A DNA stretch of 64,000 nucleotides. It comes from Streptomyces sp. 135. Lineage in GTDB: Bacteria; Actinomycetota; Actinomycetes; Streptomycetales; Streptomycetaceae. Positions 17,053-25,086 of the stretch are shown here, one piece after another. Each line of letters opens with the position of its first letter. The first letter of the stretch is position 1. Under the pieces are notes generated by a model. That model worked only from the letters and a program-made list of their open reading frames with translations, had not been told where the DNA came from and did not search any database. The DNA lies in the NCBI RefSeq assembly GCF_020026305.1, contig NZ_CP075691.1, positions 3,224,001 through 3,288,000 of the forward strand. Reading direction: 5' to 3'. Position numbers and translations under genes: made by a program.

Positions 17053-17068
17053 AGTGGTGTAGACCACC
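17053..17068. promoter_or_regulatory. DasR operator, second dre of nagE2
   Basis: AGTGGTGTAGACCACC, read on the other strand, keeps the 12-base core TGGTCTACACCA. It is 1 base away from the first dre, so two DasR dimers could sit side by side. It lies 54 bases before the nagE2 ATG. Confidence 0.8.
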
Positions 17069-17122
17069 TGGATGCTGTCCACCCCCAACTGTCCCCGACA
17101 GCACCCGCACATGGAGGAAGAC

Positions 17123-18370
17123 ATGAGTACGGCCACCGCCAAGGCGGCGCCCGCGAAGAAGCGGGGCTCCGGCCTGTTCCAGGGCTTGCAGAAGGTGGGC
17201 CGCAGTCTCCAGCTGCCCATCGCCGTCCTGCCCGCCGCCGGCATCATGGTGCGGCTCGGTCAGGATGACGTCTTCGGCAAGGACGGCCTCGGCTGGGACA
17301 AGGTCGCCGCGGTCTTCAACAACGCCGGCGGTGCGATCACCGGCTCGCTGCCGCTCCTCTTCTGCATCGGTGTGGCCATCGGCTTCGCCAAGAAGGCGGA
17401 CGGCTCCACCGCGCTCGCCGCCGTCGTCGGCTTCCTCGTCTACAGCAAGGTACTCGAGGCCTTCCCGGTCACCGAAGCGGTGGTCAAGAAGGGCGAGGAC
17501 GCTCCGGCCGTCTACAACAATCCAGGGGTCCTCGGCGGCATCATCATGGGCCTGCTGGCCGCGATGCTGTGGCAGAAGTACCACCGCACCAAGCTGGTCG
17601 ACTGGCTCGGCTTCTTCAACGGCCGCCGTCTCGTCCCGATCATCATGGCCTTCGTCGGCATCCTCGTCGGCGTCTTCTTCGGTCTGGTCTGGGAGCCCAT
17701 CGGTCACGGCATCGAGAACTTCGCCGAGTGGATGACCGGTCTCGGCGCCGGTGGCTCCGCGCTCTTCGGCGGCATCAACCGCGCGCTGATCCCGATCGGC
17801 ATGCACCAGTTCGTCAACACCATCGCCTGGTTCCAGCTCGGCTCCTTCAACGACGGCGGCGAGATCGTCCACGGCGACATCGCCCGCTTCCTGGCCGGTG
17901 ACCCGTCCGCCGGTATGTACATGTCGGGCTTCTTCCCGATCATGATGTTCGGCCTCCCGGCCGCCGCGATCGCCATCGCCCACTGCGCGCGCCCCGAGCG
18001 CCGCAAGGTCGTGATGGGCATGATGATCTCGCTGGCGCTGACCTCGTTCGTGACCGGTGTGACCGAGCCGATCGAGTTCACCTTCATGTTCATCGCCCCG
18101 GTCCTCTACGCGCTCCACATTGTGCTGACGGCCGTCTCGATGGCGGTGACCTGGGCGCTCGGTGTGCACGCCGGCTTCAACTTCTCCGCCGGCTTCATCG
18201 ACTACGCCCTTAACTGGAGCCTCGCGACCAAGCCGTGGCTGATCATCCCGATCGGTCTGGTCTTCGCGGCGCTGTACTACTTCGTCTTCCGGTTCGCGAT
18301 CCTCAAGTTCAACCTCACCACCCCGGGCCGTGAGCCGGAGGAGGAGATCGAGGACCTCACCAAGGCGTAG
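17123..18370 (+). CDS. nagE2: GlcNAc PTS EIIC permease NagE2
   Basis: A 415-residue EIIC permease paralogous to its upstream neighbour. It has the same N-terminal GLFQGLQKVGRSLQLPIAV block, the loop GRRLVPIIMAFVG and the substrate-site stretch GVTEPIEFTFMF. In S. coelicolor NagE2 is the main GlcNAc importer. The start at 17123 has GGAGG 5 bases before it, better than the ATG at 17111, which overlaps that site. It is single-domain and works with NagF. Two dre sites precede it and a strong terminator follows it. Confidence 0.93.
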   Translation: MSTATAKAAPAKKRGSGLFQGLQKVGRSLQLPIAVLPAAGIMVRLGQDDVFGKDGLGWDKVAAVFNNAGGAITGSLPLLFCIGVAIGFAKKADGSTALAAVVGFLVYSKVLEAFPVTEAVVKKGEDAPAVYNNPGVLGGIIMGLLAAMLWQKYHRTKLVDWLGFFNGRRLVPIIMAFVGILVGVFFGLVWEPIGHGIENFAEWMTGLGAGGSALFGGINRALIPIGMHQFVNTIAWFQLGSFNDGGEIVHGDIARFLAGDPSAGMYMSGFFPIMMFGLPAAAIAIAHCARPERRKVVMGMMISLALTSFVTGVTEPIEFTFMFIAPVLYALHIVLTAVSMAVTWALGVHAGFNFSAGFIDYALNWSLATKPWLIIPIGLVFAALYYFVFRFAILKFNLTTPGREPEEEIEDLTKA

Positions 18371-18383
18371 CCCTCACCCCGCT

Positions 18384-18430
18384 CACGCCGAAGGCCCCGG
18401 AACCGGTTCGGTTCCGGGGCCTTCGGCGTG
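18384..18430. terminator. Strong bidirectional terminator
   Basis: A perfect stem of about 21 bp (CACGCCGAAGGCCCCGGAAC... with its complement) around a 5-base GGTTC loop lies between the convergent nagE2 and MBL-fold genes. Confidence 0.88.
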
Positions 18431-18441
18431 CGTCGGCGGGA

Positions 18442-19194
18442 TCAGACCTCGTACGTCGCTCCAGCCGCCGCCAGGTCCGCCGGCCCCCCGTACACCGCCC
18501 GCGCGTCCGCGAGGTTCACCCGCGGGTCCGTCCACGGCGGGATGTGCGTGAGCAGCAACCTTCCCGCACCGGCGCGCTGCGCGCACTCGCCCGCCTCGCG
18601 GCCGTTCAGGTGCAGGTCGGGGATGTTCTCCTTGCCGTGCGTGAACGCCGCCTCGCACAGGAACAGGTCCGTGCCCGCGGCGAGTTCGTCCAGGCTGTCG
18701 CAGCTGCCGGTGTCGCCGGAGTACGTGAGGGACCTGCCGCCGTGTTCGACGCGGATGGCGTACGCCTCGACGGGGTGGCGCACCTTCTCCGTGCGCACCG
18801 AGAACGGGCCGATCTCGAACGACGCCGGCTTCACCGTGTGGAAGTCGAAGACCTCGCTCATCGAGGAGGCCGAGGGCGTGTCGGCGTACGCGGTGGTGAG
18901 GCGCTGCTCGGTGCCCTCGGGGCCGAAGACCGGGATGGGTGCGCAGCGGCCGCCCTCGTGCCGGTAGTAGCGCGCCACGAAGTACGCGCACATGTCGATG
19001 CAGTGATCGGCGTGCAGATGGCTGAGGAAGATCGCGTCGAGGTCGTACAGACCGATGTGGCGCTGCAGCTCGCCGAGGGCTCCATTGCCCATGTCGAGCA
19101 GCAACCGGAAGCCGTCGGCCTCGACGAGGTAGCTCGAACAGGCCGACTCCGCGGACGGAAACGACCCCGAGCAGCCGACGACGGTGAGCTTCAT
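18442..19194 (-). CDS. MBL-fold metallo-hydrolase, RNase Z/PDE-like
   Basis: A 250-residue beta-lactamase-fold hydrolase. The metal motif HLHADH (H59, H61, D63, H64) is followed by further ligands in TYSGDTG and LLTHIPPW. Its compact length and VGCSGSFPSAESACSSYL start place it near RNase Z-like and cyclic-nucleotide phosphodiesterase-like enzymes. The substrate is unknown. It is cytoplasmic. It is convergent with nagE2 and separated by a terminator. The flanking GlcNAc and cysteine genes give no clear functional hint. Confidence 0.9.
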   Translation of the reverse strand: MKLTVVGCSGSFPSAESACSSYLVEADGFRLLLDMGNGALGELQRHIGLYDLDAIFLSHLHADHCIDMCAYFVARYYRHEGGRCAPIPVFGPEGTEQRLTTAYADTPSASSMSEVFDFHTVKPASFEIGPFSVRTEKVRHPVEAYAIRVEHGGRSLTYSGDTGSCDSLDELAAGTDLFLCEAAFTHGKENIPDLHLNGREAGECAQRAGAGRLLLTHIPPWTDPRVNLADARAVYGGPADLAAAGATYEV

Positions 19195-19416
19195 GAAGCT
19201 GGAACCTCCGCGCTGGCGAAAGAGCTGGGGGGTGGGTGTGCGGTCCGTCGAGCGTAAGGCGCAAAAGGCCTGGTCGCTCCTCCGTCACGGGCCGTTGTGG
19301 GGGAACTCACCTGCGCTGTCACCGGTTCGGGGGGCGTGCGGGGCGGGCGTGCGGGCCGGGGGTTCAGTGGCGGGCGGGGCGGGCGGTACGGGTGGCGCAC
19401 CGGTACCGTCGTGCGT

Positions 19417-19884
19417 ATGGACACGTCCTGGTGGCTCGCGCTGGCCGCCGTGGTGGTGCTCGCGCTGGTCGTCGCGCTGGTGGACGGCTGGGGGCGCGGG
19501 CCCCGGCGGCCCGGCACCCGTCCGCCGGGCGCCCTGCCCGGAAGCGGCCGCCGCGGGGCCCTGGCGGCGGCTTCCGCGCCGCGGCCCGCGGAGATCTGGT
19601 GGGCGCGGGTGCCTTATGAGGACGGGCCCGGCGGCAAGGACCGGCCGTGCCTGGTCCTGTCGGTGCGCGGGGAGCGGGCGCGCGTCGCGAAGATCACCAG
19701 CAAGTACCACGAGGAGCGGGCGGGCGTGATTCCGCTGCCGCCGGGTGCGGTCGGCGACGCGCATGGCCGTCCCAGCTTCCTGGAGACCGATGAGCTGCGG
19801 GACGTACCGCTGTGGGAGTTCCGGCGCAGGGCCGGGGTGGTGGATCCGGTGCTGTGGGACCAGGTGAAGTATCTGGCGGGGTGA
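19417..19884 (+). CDS. Membrane-anchored PemK/MazF-like protein
   Basis: A 155-residue protein with one N-terminal membrane segment (WWLALAAVVVLALVVALVDGW), a Pro/Arg/Gly-rich linker, and a PemK/MazF-like beta-barrel from about residue 58. The barrel shows EIWWARVPYEDGPGGKDRPC, then LVLSVRG and IPLPPG. MazF toxins are mRNA interferases, but no antitoxin gene is adjacent and a membrane anchor is unusual, so toxin function is doubtful. The ATG at 19417 has no clear ribosome site; the transcript may be leaderless or use GTG 19411. The upstream 222 bases carry no other gene. Confidence 0.75.
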   Translation: MDTSWWLALAAVVVLALVVALVDGWGRGPRRPGTRPPGALPGSGRRGALAAASAPRPAEIWWARVPYEDGPGGKDRPCLVLSVRGERARVAKITSKYHEERAGVIPLPPGAVGDAHGRPSFLETDELRDVPLWEFRRRAGVVDPVLWDQVKYLAG

Positions 19885-19930
19885 GCGTCGCCGGGCGGCC
19901 TCGGCCGCCGCTGCCCGGGCCGGGGAAACG

Positions 19931-19966
19931 CCGCTGCCCGGGTCGGGGAACCGGCCCGGGCAGCGG
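19931..19966. terminator. Bidirectional terminator between PemK-like gene and cysM
   Basis: A perfect 12-bp stem (CCGCTGCCCGGG with CCCGGGCAGCGG) lies between two convergent genes. Its left arm belongs to a 20-bp near-perfect direct repeat (copies near 19908 and 19931). Confidence 0.8.
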
Positions 19967-19980
19967 ACTTCGCGCGGCGG

Positions 19981-21258
<1,278 letters not shown>

Positions 21259-21364
21259 TCAGGTGAAGGGGCGCGCGGCGGTCCGGTCGTGGTCGTGCAC
21301 CGGTGTGCGCGGTCGTACGCGGTTGAGGCGCCGCGGCCCGTTTCCGGCCGTACGGCGGCAGGGG

Positions 21365-21466
21365 TCAGCGCGAACAGATGGCGCTGCTGAGCCTGCACAG
21401 GTCGACGTGCAGACGCGCCACGAGCAGCATGCCCGGCATCTTGTCGCTCACGTCGTGGGAAACCAT
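21365..21466 (-). CDS. Cysteine-type leader peptide upstream of cysO-cysM
   Basis: A 33-residue peptide with the core RLHVDLCRLSSAIC, containing two Cys (positions 24 and 31). This is the family annotated in Streptomyces as putative leader peptide, found before sulfur-assimilation genes and thought to attenuate the downstream operon when Cys-tRNA is limiting. The cysO start is 131 bases downstream. A shorter start at Met 10 or Met 13 is possible. No perfect attenuator hairpin was resolved by eye in the gap. Confidence 0.8.
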   Translation of the reverse strand: MVSHDVSDKMPGMLLVARLHVDLCRLSSAICSR

Positions 21467-21567
21467 GCGCTCATCGTATCGATTCCCGGTCCGGGTTCTG
21501 GAATGTGATCTCACATGGTGGATGGTTTCCGTCCACCGGCTGGATGTCGGCTGATGTCGGACGGCTG

Positions 21568-22341
21568 TCACCTGGGCGCGGGGAGGTAGGTGACCGTCGG
21601 CGACCCGGTCGCGGGGTGCACCGCGACCTCCGCCGTCACGCCGTACACCTCGGCGAGGAGATCGCTGGTCAGGACCTCCTTGGGGGTGCCGGAGGCGATC
21701 AGCGTGCCGGCGCGCAGGACATGCAGGCGGTCGCAGTAGTACGCCGCGAGGTTCAGGTCGTGCAGGGCGAGGAGATTGGTCGTGCCGAGGCCGCCGACCA
21801 GGCCGAGGATCTCCAGCTGGTAGCGGATGTCGAGGTGGTTGGTCGGCTCGTCGAGGACGAGGACCGCGGGATGCTGCACCAACGCCCGTGCCACCAGGGC
21901 GCGTTGGCGTTCGCCGCCGGAGAGCGCGGCGAAGGAGCGGTCGGCGACGGCCTCGGCGCCGACGCGCGCCAGGGCGGCCCCCACCAGTTCCTCGTCCCGC
22001 GCGGTGTCCCCCTCCCAGAAGCGTTTGTGCGGGGAGCGGCCCATCGCGACGACCTGCCGCACGGTGAGGTCGAAGCCCGCCTGGCCGTCCTGCGGCACGG
22101 TGGCGACGCGCCGCGAGCGGGCCTTGGCGCCGAGCGCGGTCAGGTCGTCCCCGTCGAGCAGGACGCGGCCCGCGGTCGGGGTGAGCGCGCCGTACACGCA
22201 GCGCAGCAGGGTCGTCTTGCCGCTGCCGTTGGGCCCCACGATGCCGACCGTCTCGCCGTCGGCGACGGTCAGTGAGACGCCGTCGAGCAGGCGGGCGCCA
22301 CCGGGGGTGGTGTAGCCGAGGTTCTCGGTGCGCAGCTTCAC
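21568..22341 (-). CDS. btuD: Cobalamin/siderophore ABC importer ATPase (BtuD-like)
   Basis: A 257-residue ATPase of the FecE/BtuD class. Walker A is GPNGSGKTTLL near residue 36, the signature is LSGGERQRALVARAL, and Walker B is AVLVLDEPTNHLD. The GTG start at 22341 overlaps the permease TGA by 4 bases, so the two are translationally coupled. The family imports iron-siderophore or cobalamin; the cobalamin riboswitch before the first gene of the operon favours cobalamin or a cobinamide. Confidence 0.9.
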   Translation of the reverse strand: MKLRTENLGYTTPGGARLLDGVSLTVADGETVGIVGPNGSGKTTLLRCVYGALTPTAGRVLLDGDDLTALGAKARSRRVATVPQDGQAGFDLTVRQVVAMGRSPHKRFWEGDTARDEELVGAALARVGAEAVADRSFAALSGGERQRALVARALVQHPAVLVLDEPTNHLDIRYQLEILGLVGGLGTTNLLALHDLNLAAYYCDRLHVLRAGTLIASGTPKEVLTSDLLAEVYGVTAEVAVHPATGSPTVTYLPAPR

Positions 22342-23435
22342 GCGGGCGCCCCTTCGTGCGTACGGCTCCTGTGCAGCAGCCACAGGAAGAACGGGCCGCC
22401 GGTGAGGGCGGTGAGGACGCCGACCGGGATGTCCTGGGGCGCCGCGAGCGTGCGTGCGGCGAGGTCGGCGGCGACCAGGAAGACCGCGCCCATCAGCGCC
22501 ACCACCGGGAGCAGGGTGCGGTGGGCGGCGCCGACCAGCATGCGGGCGGCGTGCGGCACCATCAGGCCGACGAAGCCGATGGCCCCGCTGTACGCGACGA
22601 GGACGCCGGTCAGGAGCGAGGCGAGGACGAAGACGGCGGCGCGGAAGCGGGCGGTGTCCAGGCCGAGGACGGTGGCGCCCTCCTCGCCGACGAGCAGCAG
22701 GTCCAGCGGGCGGGCCAGCGCCACCAGGAGGGCGGTGCCCACGGCCAGGACGGCGCAGGGCAGGGCGAGCATGTCCCAGCGGGCGCCGCCGAGGCCGCCG
22801 AGCGTCCAGTACAGGACTTCCTTGAGGTGGTCGGCACTGTCGGCGGTGACGAGGATGAGGCTGGTCAGGGCGGTGAGCACGTACGAGACGGCGACGCCCG
22901 CGAGGATCAGCCGCCCGGTGGCGAAGCCTCCGCCACCGCTTCGGGCCAGGGCGTAGACGAGGACGAGCGCGAGCAGCGCACCCGCGAAGGAGGCCGCGGG
23001 GATGGTGACGGCGGTGCTGAGGGCGGCGCCCAGGCCGAAGACACCGCCGAGGACGATCGCGCTGACGGCGCCGACGGAGGCGCCCGAGGAGACGCCGAGG
23101 AGGAAGGGGTCGGCGAGGGGGTTGCGTACCAGTGCCTGGAGGACGGCGCCGATGACCGCGAGGCCGGCGCCGACGGCCGCGCCGAGCAGGACCCGGGGCA
23201 GGCGGACGTCCAGCACGATCGTGCGGAACGGAGAGGGTTCCGCACCGCCGGTGAGGATGTCCAGGACCTGGCTCGGCGGGATGCGTACGGAGCCCAGGGC
23301 GAGGCCGGCGAGGACCGCGGCCGCGAGGGCTGCGGTGAGTGCCGTCAGGATCGTGAGGCGCCGCCCCTTCGACCCCCGTCGATCGCCCTTCGGGCTCGTC
23401 CTCAAACGCCGGACGGGCTGAGAGTGGGAGGTCAC
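22338..23435 (-). CDS. btuC: Cobalamin-type ABC importer permease (BtuC/FecCD)
   Basis: A 365-residue FecCD-family permease with about ten membrane segments, including LPRVLLGAAVGAGLAVIGAV and NPLADPFLLGVSSGAS, the hallmark stretch contacting the ATPase. It starts at GTG 23435, overlapping the btuF stop by 4 bases. The first 25 residues are hydrophilic (SQPVRRLRTSPKGDRRGS). They are encoded by a copy of an interspersed Streptomyces repeat, so the N-terminus looks recently extended or altered. Confidence 0.9.
   Translation of the reverse strand: MTSHSQPVRRLRTSPKGDRRGSKGRRLTILTALTAALAAAVLAGLALGSVRIPPSQVLDILTGGAEPSPFRTIVLDVRLPRVLLGAAVGAGLAVIGAVLQALVRNPLADPFLLGVSSGASVGAVSAIVLGGVFGLGAALSTAVTIPAASFAGALLALVLVYALARSGGGGFATGRLILAGVAVSYVLTALTSLILVTADSADHLKEVLYWTLGGLGGARWDMLALPCAVLAVGTALLVALARPLDLLLVGEEGATVLGLDTARFRAAVFVLASLLTGVLVAYSGAIGFVGLMVPHAARMLVGAAHRTLLPVVALMGAVFLVAADLAARTLAAPQDIPVGVLTALTGGPFFLWLLHRSRTHEGAPA
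23388..23413 (-). repeat. Interspersed repeat inside the btuC start
   Basis: On the minus strand this reads AGCCCGTCCGGCGTTTGAGG followed by ACGAG. It is nearly identical to the copy at 49103-49128 and related to 29979-30024. I recognise it as a common Streptomyces intergenic element; here it lies within coding sequence. Confidence 0.7.
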
Positions 23436-24412
23436 AGCTGCGCCGCCAGCTTCCTCACCGCCTCCGGCGCTCGTACCCCCGTGACCACGTCCGACAGCCG
23501 CAGCACCGCGAAGCGCTCGTGCTTGACGGCGGGGACGTCCGCGAGGGCCGGGTCGTCGAGGAGGCGCTTCTTCTTCTGGGCGACGGTCGTGGCGCCGTAG
23601 TCGAGGATGAGGATGGCCTCGGGGCGGCGCTCGACGACCTTCTCCCAGGACGCGTCGCTGAAGGCCTTGTCGACGTCGGCGAAGACGTTGCGGCCGCCCG
23701 CCCGCTCGATGATGTCGTTGCCGATGCCGCGGCCGCCCGCTGTGAACGCGGTCTTGTCGCCGCTGTCGTAGACGAAGACGGAGACCGGCTTCCCGCTCTT
23801 CGAGTTCTGCGAGTTCTTCGACTTCTGCACGGTGGCGGCCAGTTCGCGCTTCGCCCCGCTCACCCACTTCTCGGCGCGCTCGCGCACCCCGAAGGTGGCG
23901 CCGACCTCCCGCACCTCGCGGTACACGTCGTCCATGGTGACCGCCCGCTTCGCGCAGCCCTCGACGTTGAGGCGGCTCTTGATCCCGGACTTGGCGAGCG
24001 CGGAGCGGCTGCGGCCGTCGCCGGCGAGGAAGGCGCTGGCGTAACCGCCGTAGACGAAGTCGGGGTCGGCGGAGAGCAGCTTCTCGAAGGAGGGGTACTC
24101 CTTGGCGAGCACGGGGAGGGATTCGTACGCCTTCTCGTACTTCGGCAGGACCTTGTCGTCGAGGTAGGCGGTGCCCGCCAGGCGGTCCTTGAGGCCGAGT
24201 TCCAGCATCACTTCGGTGGCGTGCTGGTTCATGGTGACGGCGCGCTCGGGCGGTGCGTCGTACGTCGTCTTCACACCGCAGTTGGTGACGGTGTACGGGA
24301 AGCCGGGGGCCTTGGCGGCGGGCTTGTCCGAGCGGTCGCCGGACGAGGTGGAGCACGCGGCGAGCGGGACGAGCAGGGCCGCGGCGGTGAGCACGCGAAG
24401 GGCGCGGGACAT
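23432..24412 (-). CDS. btuF: Cobalamin-type ABC importer binding lipoprotein (BtuF-like)
   Basis: A 326-residue substrate-binding lipoprotein. The signal peptide has lipobox PLAAC (Cys 20). Two lobes are joined by a long helix, as in FepB/BtuF proteins, with MNQHATEVMLELGLKDRLAGTAY (split blocks) in lobe 1 and LILDYGATTVAQKKK in lobe 2. The start at 24412 follows GGAGGAGG, and upstream in-frame codons lie inside the riboswitch. The protein could bind iron-siderophores by family, but the cobalamin riboswitch in its leader indicates a corrinoid. Confidence 0.9.
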   Translation of the reverse strand: MSRALRVLTAAALLVPLAACSTSSGDRSDKPAAKAPGFPYTVTNCGVKTTYDAPPERAVTMNQHATEVMLELGLKDRLAGTAYLDDKVLPKYEKAYESLPVLAKEYPSFEKLLSADPDFVYGGYASAFLAGDGRSRSALAKSGIKSRLNVEGCAKRAVTMDDVYREVREVGATFGVRERAEKWVSGAKRELAATVQKSKNSQNSKSGKPVSVFVYDSGDKTAFTAGGRGIGNDIIERAGGRNVFADVDKAFSDASWEKVVERRPEAILILDYGATTVAQKKKRLLDDPALADVPAVKHERFAVLRLSDVVTGVRAPEAVRKLAAQL

Positions 24413-24465
24413 GACGTACTGCCTCCTCCAGGGGATTTCCGCGTCCCCTGCGTTGCGTGGAGGAA

Positions 24466-24563
24466 GGCGGCAGGTCAGTACCTGACTCCCCCGCCGGGTG
24501 AGGGGCGGGGTCACAGTGGCGGGACCGTGCCGGGTTCGCACCGGCTTCCTGGGTCCTGCCGCC
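24466..24563 (-). promoter_or_regulatory. Cobalamin riboswitch of btuF-btuC-btuD
   Basis: On the minus strand the leader contains GGAAGCCGGTGCGAACCCGG, then CACGGTCCCGCCACTGTGACC (the B12 box, read here as two blocks), then AGTCAGGTACTGACCTGCC. These are the conserved cobalamin-riboswitch blocks in order. P1 is a perfect 9-bp stem (GGCGGCAGG with CCTGCCGCC) that closes a 98-nt element. It begins 15 bases after the mec stop and ends 53 bases before btuF. Cobalamin binding should shut expression down. The compact size points to a short subtype. Confidence 0.93.
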
Positions 24564-24577
24564 CTCGTGGGTAAAGC

Positions 24578-25000
24578 TCAGTATGCCTGTACGACCTTTA
24601 CCTCTTCCTCGGTGACCTCGCCGTCCACGATCCGGTACGAGCGGAACTGGAAGGGGCCCGCGTCGTCGGTGTCCGCGGTGGAGACCAGGACGTAGTGGGC
24701 GCCGGGTTCGTTGGCGTACGTGATGTCGGTGCGGGAGGGGTACGCCTCGGTCGCGGTGTGCGAGTGGTAGATGACCACGGGCTCCTCGTCGCGGTCGTCC
24801 ATCTCGCGGTAGAGCTTGAGCAGGTCACCCGAGTCGAACTCGTAGAACGTGGGCGAGCGCGCGGCGTTGAGCATCGGGATGAAGCGCTCGGGGCGGCCGG
24901 TGCCCGCCGGGCCCGCGACCACGCCGCACGCCTCGTCGGGGTGGTCCTGGCGCGCGTGCGCGACGATCTGGTCGTGGAGGGCCTGGGTGATGGTCAGCAT
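24578..25000 (-). CDS. mec: Mec JAMM-family metallopeptidase for CysO
   Basis: A 140-residue JAMM/MPN+ zinc peptidase. The catalytic set is Glu 23 (PDEACGVV), His 79, His 81 and Asp 92, in the exact spacing HSH plus ten residues plus D. In M. tuberculosis Mec cleaves the CysO-cysteine adduct to release cysteine. Here cysO and cysM lie 3.3 kb downstream, with a cobalamin importer in between. It may also remove the Met-Val tail of CysO. The start MLTITQALHDQIV at 25000 has no strong ribosome site. Confidence 0.9.
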   Translation of the reverse strand: MLTITQALHDQIVAHARQDHPDEACGVVAGPAGTGRPERFIPMLNAARSPTFYEFDSGDLLKLYREMDDRDEEPVVIYHSHTATEAYPSRTDITYANEPGAHYVLVSTADTDDAGPFQFRSYRIVDGEVTEEEVKVVQAY

Positions 25001-25018
25001 GGCGCCAGGATAAGCAGA

Positions 25019-25056
25019 GGGCCCGCGCCGTACCGAAGTGTGGTACGGGCGGGCCC
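25019..25056 (-). terminator. Terminator after the CycA-like permease gene
   Basis: GGGCCCGC-G-CCGTACC pairs with GGTACGGGCGGGCCC (one bulged base) around a 7-base loop, 31 bases after the permease stop and upstream of mec. Confidence 0.75.
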
Positions 25057-25086
25057 ACATGCTGGACAGCGGCCTCTGCGAGGAGG

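Noticed and set aside
21568..24412. Calling the importer an iron-siderophore system from homology
   Set aside because: The FecCD/FepB-type similarity allows it, but the cobalamin riboswitch in the leader is better evidence for a corrinoid.
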